Shown here in pieces: positions 57,247 to 64,000 of a stretch of DNA of 64,000 nucleotides (position 1 is its first letter; each line of letters starts with the position of its first letter). Made by a program: the position numbers and the translations under genes. The stretch lies in assembly GCA_965153355.1 (NCBI GenBank), contig OZ231126.1, forward strand, positions 108,562,001-108,626,000, read 5' to 3'. The notes under the pieces were generated by a model. That model ran no database searches, had not been told where the DNA came from, and saw nothing but the letters and a program-made list of their open reading frames with translations. Origin of the DNA: Flaccisagitta enflata (lineage: Eukaryota; Chaetognatha; Sagittoidea; Aphragmophora).

Positions 57247-60200
57247 ATGTAGATGAGACAGAATATGAAAATATGTCTGTAGTTGAAAAATCCCAAAAAA
57301 TACGAGAATTCCGTAATCATGAAATTTATCTGTTGTACTATACTAACCCTAAAAATACTACTCAAGGGCATATGGCCTGTATTACTAATATCAACAAACT
57401 ATTTGGATATCTCAACCCTAAAGATGGATCAACGTATTGTGTAATCTGTAGTAATTTTGTGCAAGGTAGTTGGTTTTTTTCTCATAGAAAATCATGCAGG
57501 GTGAACAACCCTGACAATTTACAAATTAAGTTTCCAAAAACACCCGTAGAGGGCCCTAATAAAGGGGTACCCCCCAGTGTAAAGTATCTTACCGGTGTGA
57601 ATTTGTCCAAATGTCCAAGTCTTTGTGTTATAGACACAGAAGTGAGTTTTGATGATTGGAAGGATATAAGCGAGTCTAAAAACAAAAACAAAAATGAATT
57701 AAAAACTAAAAGACATCAAGTGGGCTTAACAGGTGTTGTTTCAGCTTTGACTCTTGATGTTTGGTCACGTGATAGCGAACGAATCAAAGACTTAAAGAAA
57801 CAAGTACATGTCAGCAAATTGCATGAGAATGAGAATTCAGTCATCGAAATGATGCGGGATGTACTCTATTTTGGGCTCCTTACTAAAAAGGCTTTAAATG
57901 AAATAGCGCAAGAATATAACCAAGTGAAATTAACAAGGCAAGAACAAGAAATTATTGATAAATGTGACTCATGTTCAAATTGTAAAAAAACTCTAAAAAA
58001 TCGTTTTGAGAAACGGGCCCAACATTCACATTGGTCATCGCCGGATGAAAAGCATTTCAGACAGGCAGACAAAGGGGCAGATTTTTATAAAGTCCTTTGT
58101 GTTTCATGTAACGCTCTTTTTCGCGCTGATTCTAATATTTACAGGGTGTTTTGTGCAAACCTGTTTCGATATGACCTCCCTATGATACTGCTAGAGATTT
58201 TTAAATACCAGGAACAGGGGCATCGTTTGATTCGAGATGTTAAAATTATCGCTTCAACAGAAAATGTGCTGAAAGCCTTCAGCTTTTCCGCGGACTGTCC
58301 CGCTTGTTTTAAGATGAAAAATGGTGAATCTGTCCCTATCACCTATGAGGATGACCACAGTTTAGTCGAATATGACTTAAAAAGGAAAGAAGTGCCCCCC
58401 CTTAAACGAAAAAAAAGAGCAAAAGGCTTTTGCTCTCACTATCCAAGGTATTTCTTTCAAGACTCTATTCACTACAACCCTGGGTCGTTATCTAAAACTG
58501 TGAGAGACGCAATTGACCCAGTTATCAAGGGTGAAAAACAATTTTCAGAGTTTTTTCCCACTTTTTATAACTTTTTAAAAGAAAGAAGATACATAGAATT
58601 TATCCCCGAATCTACGTTCTACTCAAAATTGGAATATCCTTACAGCCTTTGGCGTACAAAACCTGAACAGACTGACAGACAGACAGATGAGCAGCAAGAG
58701 TGGCAGGATTTCATGGAAATAGATAAACCCCCAGATAATGTAACTGAATGGCCAATAGACATCACGGGGCAGAAAGTGACAGAAATTCAGGTCCAAAAAT
58801 TGAAAGATCTTTGGAAACAAATGCAAAATTGGAAACGAGCTACTTGCCCTTTGGGGCAGGACCCTACTGTTAGATTTCGGGATATAATTCATTTGTACAT
58901 TTATTCTGATTTATTTCTTTTATTTGAGACTTTAAAGTTGCTCAGTGAAGAGTCTTATGAAGACCAAGGAATAGAGATTTTATCTTGTCCCTCATTATCC
59001 GGATACAGTTATAAATGTTTTTTGAAATCACTTGATTTTACCCTACCATTAATTCAAACTAGTGAAATTTACACTGCCTGGAAGCTGAGCATCCTAAAGG
59101 GGGTCTGTGGAGCCTCAATGACCAAAATTGAAGAAAGTAATATGCCAAATGACCCACATTTTGATGCTAGCTCCGCGAAAAAATATTTAACCCAACTAAA
59201 TGCCGTAAGCTTGTACCCTTCATCGGCTGCCCATTTCGGCATCTATCAGGGTAATTTTAGATGGCTAGCACCAGATGAGAGAAACAAGTTACAGATGGAC
59301 ATTCAAGAAAATGCCATATTCAAGGAATGGACAGATGACTATTCACACCGTAGATTCTGTGAAGAAACAAAAACTTGGAAAAATTTCGGTTATCTTTTTT
59401 GTATCTCTCTTTATCTCCCCCCAGAAGATGATTTTCACAATGTTATTGATAGCTTTCCTCTGTTCTATATAAAAACATGCGTTCCAGAATCATGGGAGAG
59501 CAATCTTCAAACTAAGGACAGGTTGAGAATGGAAACGGGCATGCCAGAGTCAGAGTTATGCGATTTTATCAAGGGAAACAAAAGGCGCTGGAGAGAGCAT
59601 GAAAAACACCCAGATAGGGAGATCTCAGGTGATTGGGCGCCGCAGACGTCACGTGAAAAAGCCAACACAAAGATCATTGGCTATCTGGGACAAGTAAATC
59701 GAGCTTATCTTGACTTTAGAGTTGTTCAATTGATGTTATTTAAGAATTATAAAATCATTAAAATTCACGAGATACTTGAGTACCAATTAAGCAGATTTAT
59801 GGCACCATATATAAATGAGCGTGTTGAAAAGCGGCGCCGTAGTTCTACAAAAAGTGGCGCGCAGTTGCAAAAAAACCTATGCAATATGGTCTATAGAAAA
59901 TGCCTTCAAGATAAGTCTCGTCATGTAAAAGCTACTTTAGTTATGTCAAAACAAAAGTTAATTCATGAAACAAGAAAAAAATCATTCACTCGGTTTATAA
60001 GGTATAGTGATAATTTTGGAATTGCGATGCATAAAGCGGCGTCGTTTGTTGTAAACAACCCCTTGTATGTCGCTTCAAATATTTTGAGTAATTCGAAGAT
60101 TTTGTATCTCAAGTTCATGTATGACACTTTGGAGCCGGCGCTCAAAGAGCGCCGGCTGAAAATGACGCCGGTTTACCGAGACACCGACAGCGCCGCCCTG

Positions 60201-60563
60201 CTCATAGAAGACAGCACGGCGCCAGAGACCAGGGCGGCGCTCAAAACTGGCATCAAGTTTTCTCTCCCTATGTTTGTTCCCACAGACTCGGAACTGGCAG
60301 AACGAGCAAAAGCCCGTGAAGAAGGAGTGAAAACAAATTGGGGTTTTGGGATTGATTCCGGGGCCCGGCAAGTGATTTCCCCCCAAGACCCTTATCAATT
60401 TGAGCGGAGGATCTGGGCTAGTTTTAGAGCTATAGCCTCTGAGCATTTAGATCTAAGCGGGGCAACTTCAATTCTAAACCCAATTTTTAGCTGCGGGACC
60501 ACAGACCAAGAGAGAGATGAGTTATGGGCTCAAAAGGATAAAAATAAGAAAATTTGCCTTTGA
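57207..60563 (+). CDS. Rightward gene 3, part 2: family B DNA polymerase, exonuclease and polymerase domains
   Basis: 1118-aa frame. A Cys/His element (YCVICSNFV...H...C, about 57438-57498) is followed by the 3'-5' exonuclease: Exo I around IDTEVSFDDW (57630-57660), Exo II around NLFRYDLP (58159-58182), Exo III around YIYSDLFLLFE (~58898-58930). The polymerase core has motif A LNAVSLYPSS (~59197-59226), then 'GNFRWL', motif B QKNLCNMVYRK (~59867-59900) and motif C YRDTDSA (60174-60194). The order and the link 'KIIKIHEIL' are characteristic of protein-primed polymerases of Maverick/Polinton elements and relatives (DNA polymerase type B, organellar and viral). Two odd residues: motif A has Asn where the metal-binding Asp is expected, and motif B has Arg where Gly is usual. 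A short GACA insertion encodes TDRQTDEQ (~58669-58692). Confidence 0.88.
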   Translation: MFYPIYIDDRYDLNVDETEYENMSVVEKSQKIREFRNHEIYLLYYTNPKNTTQGHMACITNINKLFGYLNPKDGSTYCVICSNFVQGSWFFSHRKSCRVNNPDNLQIKFPKTPVEGPNKGVPPSVKYLTGVNLSKCPSLCVIDTEVSFDDWKDISESKNKNKNELKTKRHQVGLTGVVSALTLDVWSRDSERIKDLKKQVHVSKLHENENSVIEMMRDVLYFGLLTKKALNEIAQEYNQVKLTRQEQEIIDKCDSCSNCKKTLKNRFEKRAQHSHWSSPDEKHFRQADKGADFYKVLCVSCNALFRADSNIYRVFCANLFRYDLPMILLEIFKYQEQGHRLIRDVKIIASTENVLKAFSFSADCPACFKMKNGESVPITYEDDHSLVEYDLKRKEVPPLKRKKRAKGFCSHYPRYFFQDSIHYNPGSLSKTVRDAIDPVIKGEKQFSEFFPTFYNFLKERRYIEFIPESTFYSKLEYPYSLWRTKPEQTDRQTDEQQEWQDFMEIDKPPDNVTEWPIDITGQKVTEIQVQKLKDLWKQMQNWKRATCPLGQDPTVRFRDIIHLYIYSDLFLLFETLKLLSEESYEDQGIEILSCPSLSGYSYKCFLKSLDFTLPLIQTSEIYTAWKLSILKGVCGASMTKIEESNMPNDPHFDASSAKKYLTQLNAVSLYPSSAAHFGIYQGNFRWLAPDERNKLQMDIQENAIFKEWTDDYSHRRFCEETKTWKNFGYLFCISLYLPPEDDFHNVIDSFPLFYIKTCVPESWESNLQTKDRLRMETGMPESELCDFIKGNKRRWREHEKHPDREISGDWAPQTSREKANTKIIGYLGQVNRAYLDFRVVQLMLFKNYKIIKIHEILEYQLSRFMAPYINERVEKRRRSSTKSGAQLQKNLCNMVYRKCLQDKSRHVKATLVMSKQKLIHETRKKSFTRFIRYSDNFGIAMHKAASFVVNNPLYVASNILSNSKILYLKFMYDTLEPALKERRLKMTPVYRDTDSAALLIEDSTAPETRAALKTGIKFSLPMFVPTDSELAERAKAREEGVKTNWGFGIDSGARQVISPQDPYQFERRIWASFRAIASEHLDLSGATSILNPIFSCGTTDQERDELWAQKDKNKKICL

Positions 60564-60993
60564 ATTAGGTTTAGATAAATCATTACTCCGTATTTATATA
60601 GCTAAATCAAAATCATATATAATAACAACTAGGGACTACTTAAACCCCCATGATTTACAGTGCAAAAAAAAGTTGAAAGGATTAAATAAAGATGCGATAT
60701 CAAATGTGACAGAAAAAGATTTTTTTAAGCTATGCAAGGGAAAGGAAAGGTGCGATCGTCTAGTTGTCCGTCAGACTGTATTCTTAAGAAAAAGGGGAAA
60801 AATGTATCTTGCAGACTACAAGAGACAAGCTACCAATGCTATATGTTCAAAAAGGTTTTATATTACAAAAACACACTCAATTTCGTTTGGTAATAAGATT
60901 ATACCATTATATAAAGAATGTGAAACTATTTTAGCGGGAATTTTAGACCAAGTTGAAGTCATGGTGGAAGGGAACAGCCATGCAGACGGATGA
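60517..60993 (+). CDS. Rightward gene 3, part 3: C-terminal region of the DNA polymerase
   Basis: 158-aa frame overlapping the end of part 2 by 47 nt in another frame. It contains 'KKLKGLNKDAI', 'FFKLCKG' and 'KRFYI', the order found at the C-terminus of Polinton-type polymerases ('K-x-KG[IL]x+', a small helical segment, then a basic 'KR' end). So the polymerase gene as a whole spans 55492-60993 and needs a +1-type change between about 60517 and 60563. The first residues of this frame up to the TGA at 60561 need not be translated. A functional product depends on the two frame changes being artefacts or recoding; otherwise it is a pseudogene. Confidence 0.7.
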   Translation: MSYGLKRIKIRKFAFELGLDKSLLRIYIAKSKSYIITTRDYLNPHDLQCKKKLKGLNKDAISNVTEKDFFKLCKGKERCDRLVVRQTVFLRKRGKMYLADYKRQATNAICSKRFYITKTHSISFGNKIIPLYKECETILAGILDQVEVMVEGNSHADG

Positions 60994-61340
60994 CTTTATT
61001 GATGAACGCAAAATGACTTTATTGATGAACGCAAAATGTACATAAAATGTTATCAATGTATTTACTCATTTATTCATTTCTTCATTCAATTGCAATTAAT
61101 GTTAAATTGTGTTTTCTGTTTTCATTCTTTGTAATTTGTATCGCGTTTATTTTTTTTTTTTTTTGTCGTCGTATTTCATGTTTTAATTGTAGAAAAATAG
61201 ACACTTTGATATAATGTGATATGATTTGATTTCATGTGGTTTGGCATAAGTCATGCTTTTTAGAAGCAAAAGCAGTAACGTTAGTCAAAAAAGGTTTTTT
61301 GTTACAGCTAGTTACATGAAAAGAGACTGAAGGAGTGAAC

Positions 61341-61404
<64 letters not shown>

Positions 61405-62663
61405 CATTAGACCAATCATAAACCTTGTTGACAATTTTGAGACTGGCACATGAGCCAATCCCCGCAAAGGGGGGAAAAAAGAGAGAGCTATATTGACAAA
61501 CTGAACCAATAAGAACGAGTCACGAAATCCTGAGCACCGATCATAACGTTTTTCTTGAGATATATTTTTTCTTTAGATACAGTTAGGGCACCAAATACAT
61601 TAGTACAATGTAAAACATACAAAACTCTATCTAGCTAAAACATGAAATAGTTGTGTTTTTACTAAAAATGTAGGTACTGATTCATTTAATGCCAGGCAAT
61701 CAATTTCTACATTGCTGATATTTCAGAGTTTCACTTATACTTTTATATACATTATGACCAGTGACTGTAAATCACATTTGATTTTGAAACTTTTTTCACT
61801 CCAACACATCCCGCGTGTCGCTGGCTGCAGGCTGTTGGCTGCAGGCTGCAGGCTGCAGACTGGTTCGGTCTTTGACCTCTTTCCCTCTCCTCTTTTCTCC
61901 ATTTCAAGCTAATGTCACACGCAGCTCTCTGCAGTTTCCCATCACACACCTTTGACTGTCTATCTGTCTGTCTGTCTGTCTGTCTATCTGTCTGTCTGTC
62001 TGTCTGTCTGTTCATCTGGTAAACTATCTGTTTTTTATCTGTTTTTTATTTGTCTATCTTTATTGTTCATTTCATTTCATGAAATCAAAAAACCATGTTT
62101 TTTCTAACTTAAAATTTTTTATTATAACTCATAAAACAAAATAAATGCTATTTTTGGTGTGGAATAGGGTAGGGGGGGGGTGCATGGAGGGGGCTAAAGT
62201 GGTATTTACAGCCAGTATAAAATTCAAATTACATGTAGTCATTCAATATGTACAGTAGGAGAGACAGAATTTTTTTTTCTTTTTTCTTTTTTAAATTTTT
62301 ATGATAAATATATAAAAAATGCATAGACAAGACGGGAAAACAATATTTTACAGTTATGAAAATAGAAAAATATATACAGACAAGACAGTAAAACAACAAT
62401 ATTTTTTTCTACATACATAGGGTTTTTATTTTTATTTTATGCATGTATTTTTTTTTTTTTAAACATAATCATAAAAGAATAATCATAAAAGAAAGAGATC
62501 TATATACATGTAAAGGCAACAAAAATGCCAACAACATCAGACCAACATGATAACAATACACAGTGCCAACAACAGCAACAGCAACAACAAAATATAAAAG
62601 TACCAAAATATCAAAACATAGCTATATACATATATATACAAAGGCCAAAAACTCTTTATTTTT
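60994..62663. other. Intergenic interval between convergent genes, with microsatellites
   Basis: Holds a 22-bp direct repeat at about 60990-61035 ('tgactttattgatgaacgcaaaatg' twice), (GA)n at 61344-61402, a 'ggctgcaggctg' short tandem at 61820-61860, (GTCT)n at 61962-62011, and very AT-rich sequence to 62520. No gene seen. Confidence 0.6.
62655..62660 (-). terminator. Polyadenylation signal of the right-edge gene
   Basis: AATAAA on the reverse strand begins 3 nt after the stop codon (62664-62666). Such tight spacing fits a compact genome. Confidence 0.5.
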
Positions 62664-63815
62664 CTACTCAATGCTCTGAGAGGGTTCAATGTAATCAAAA
62701 ACTGATTTTTTTCGCATGTCAATGTCCTGTTTTCTCTGGCCCGTAGCTAATTGTTCGTCCATGTCAGAGTCTGATAAGAACACAATTCCGTCATTTTCAT
62801 CATTTTCATCTTGTCCGTCTGTCGGTTCAAGCTTAAAAACCCTCCTAGCACTTTGCCTACACTCTGCAAGGGCCTGATCCAACGAATTGACAGGTTTTTC
62901 AGTCAAAACACTGGTTTGTGCATCAGACAGGCCCTCATTTATCAAAGGGATAGAACAGATATCACTTGGTTTTTCCTTAGAGCCCTTTCCCTTTACTTTT
63001 CTCTTTGATTCGATACTTGCTATGGCCCCTTCTAACCTTCTTTTCCCATTAGAATTGTTGTAAAATGAGGGGTTGGTCTTTGTCGACTTAAGCTTTTTCA
63101 ACATGGCAGCAGCCTCATATTGATTATTACAATCAATTACTCGGTCATCGATCACAAGGTTGTTGTCATCACTATCTTCATGATAACCTGAATCGTCATT
63201 GTCATCGTCGTCATCATCGTCATTGTCTCGGTCTCGATCTCCAGATTCCTCGCATTCATCGTAATCATCGTCATCATCATCATGTTGTTGTCTTTTTTTT
63301 CCCTCTTCAGCTTCATCTAAGATGAAACTTTTCACTACGCTGTTTTTTCTCTTTTTCAAAGGCAATGTAATCTTCTTAGATGATTGGCCCTGTTGAACTT
63401 CAACCGTTAGCGGGCGATTCGATTCAATGATAACTTCGGTCCCTTTTTTGGGCAGCGGCTCCGATCCACCGATTGCCCCTTGTTCCATTTCTTCAGTCAA
63501 ACTTGGCAGTTTCGGTTTGGTAAACTGCGGGCGAAGGTGCGGGTTTTTTTCTATGTTTTTCGGGTTTTCCAAAAGGGCAATTCCTTGAAGATAAAGGATC
63601 GTCGTTCCTTTCAACCCGGAATCCATGAAACGAAGAATCGAAGGCCAAACCGCATCCAGAATCTGAAAAATGAAAGAACAAAAGAAAAAAAAAAAGGTTT
63701 TAACTTTTGATAATAACACGTTTTTTGTCTATCTGCCTGTCTGCTTGTCTGACTGCCAGTCTGCCTGTCTGTCTGGCTGCCTGTCTGTCTGTCTGTCTGT
63801 CTGTCTGGCTGCCTG

Positions 63816-63869
<54 letters not shown>

Positions 63870-64000
63870 CAAGGTTACCTCCTGCGCAGTGTAGCCCGCG
63901 ACCGAATGTTTACTTCCGCCCACTTGTTGCTCTCCTTGTTCCTCTTCTTCATTCTCCTCCTCTTCCTCCTCCGGGTGTCTTCCTTCTCCACCTCCTCCTC
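62664..64000 (-). CDS. Right-edge spliced gene: acidic, Lys-rich nuclear-type protein (partial)
   Basis: Exon 62664-63662, intron 63663-63878 (216 bp; donor GTAACC, acceptor 'ttctttcatttttcag'), upstream exon 63879 to beyond 64000; phase 0 both sides. The upstream exon is Glu/Gly rich. The main exon gives 333 residues: an ordered start (ILDAVWPSILRFMDSG), a basic linker with KKITLPLKKRKNSVVK, a long Asp/Glu-rich tract with poly-Asp, several KR clusters (NGKRRLEG, ESKRKVKGKGSKEK), and an acidic tail (DGQDENDENDG). Alternating acidic and basic low complexity suggests a chromatin- or nucleic-acid-associated protein. No family recognised. (GTCT)n and (TC)n arrays are confined to the intron. Confidence 0.6.
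63723..63867. repeat. (GTCT)n and (TC)n microsatellites in an intron
   Basis: GTCT-rich from 63723 to about 63818, then TC to 63867, all within the inferred intron 63663-63878. Confidence 0.95.

Overview
This is a eukaryotic nuclear window, most likely from an invertebrate animal. Evidence for that is canonical GT-AG introns that preserve reading phase, a TATA promoter, an F-box gene relic, a Helitron Rep fragment, a jockey/CR1-like reverse transcriptase relic, TA-flanked (Tc1/mariner-type) foldbacks, hAT-type non-autonomous elements with 8-bp target duplications, a degenerate TTAGGG-like tract and very many microsatellites. I cannot name the species. Most of the open frames in the first 46 kb are shadows of tandem repeats.

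Layout. 1-23 kb: Helitron fragment, a 165-bp tandem repeat, a 72-bp satellite, and dense nested copies of modular repeat families. I call these A ('ctgtagaacacaggggg' ends around a ~20-bp CT-rich minisatellite), B (a sister of A with a pyrimidine-rich segment and different interior) and C (ending in an AGTCGCG...CGCGACT hairpin). Two hAT-like elements, each with a perfect 8-bp duplication, sit inside one A copy. 23-24.6 kb: one intronless coiled-coil gene. 24.6-33 kb: more A/C copies and foldbacks. 33.3-36.4 kb: a probable small spliced gene whose last exon overlaps a broken F-box gene. 36.4-46.3 kb: long-period tandem repeats, a transposase-like relic, a telomere-like tract, a minisatellite with an 874-bp higher-order unit, and an RT relic.

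46.6-64 kb is the most interesting part. Two compact multi-gene arrays diverge from a central interval that holds a 2.1-kb TA-flanked palindrome. Leftward: three genes for signal-bearing or membrane-anchored proteins, separated by 12 and 22 nt, two of them with introns. Rightward, behind a TATA box: an unknown 219-aa protein, then (8 nt later) a spliced 779-aa Cys/His-rich protein, then (21 nt later) a family B DNA polymerase of the Maverick/Polinton type in three overlapping frames. A further leftward spliced acidic gene runs off the right end. In-frame triplet microsatellites lie inside the exons, while long di- and tetranucleotide arrays lie in introns or between genes. I read this as part of a virus-like, Polinton-related integrated element, probably partly decayed: the polymerase has two frame changes, Asn in place of the motif A catalytic Asp, and Arg in place of the motif B Gly. 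No integrase, ATPase, protease or capsid gene is visible here, so the assignment rests on the polymerase and the gene packing.
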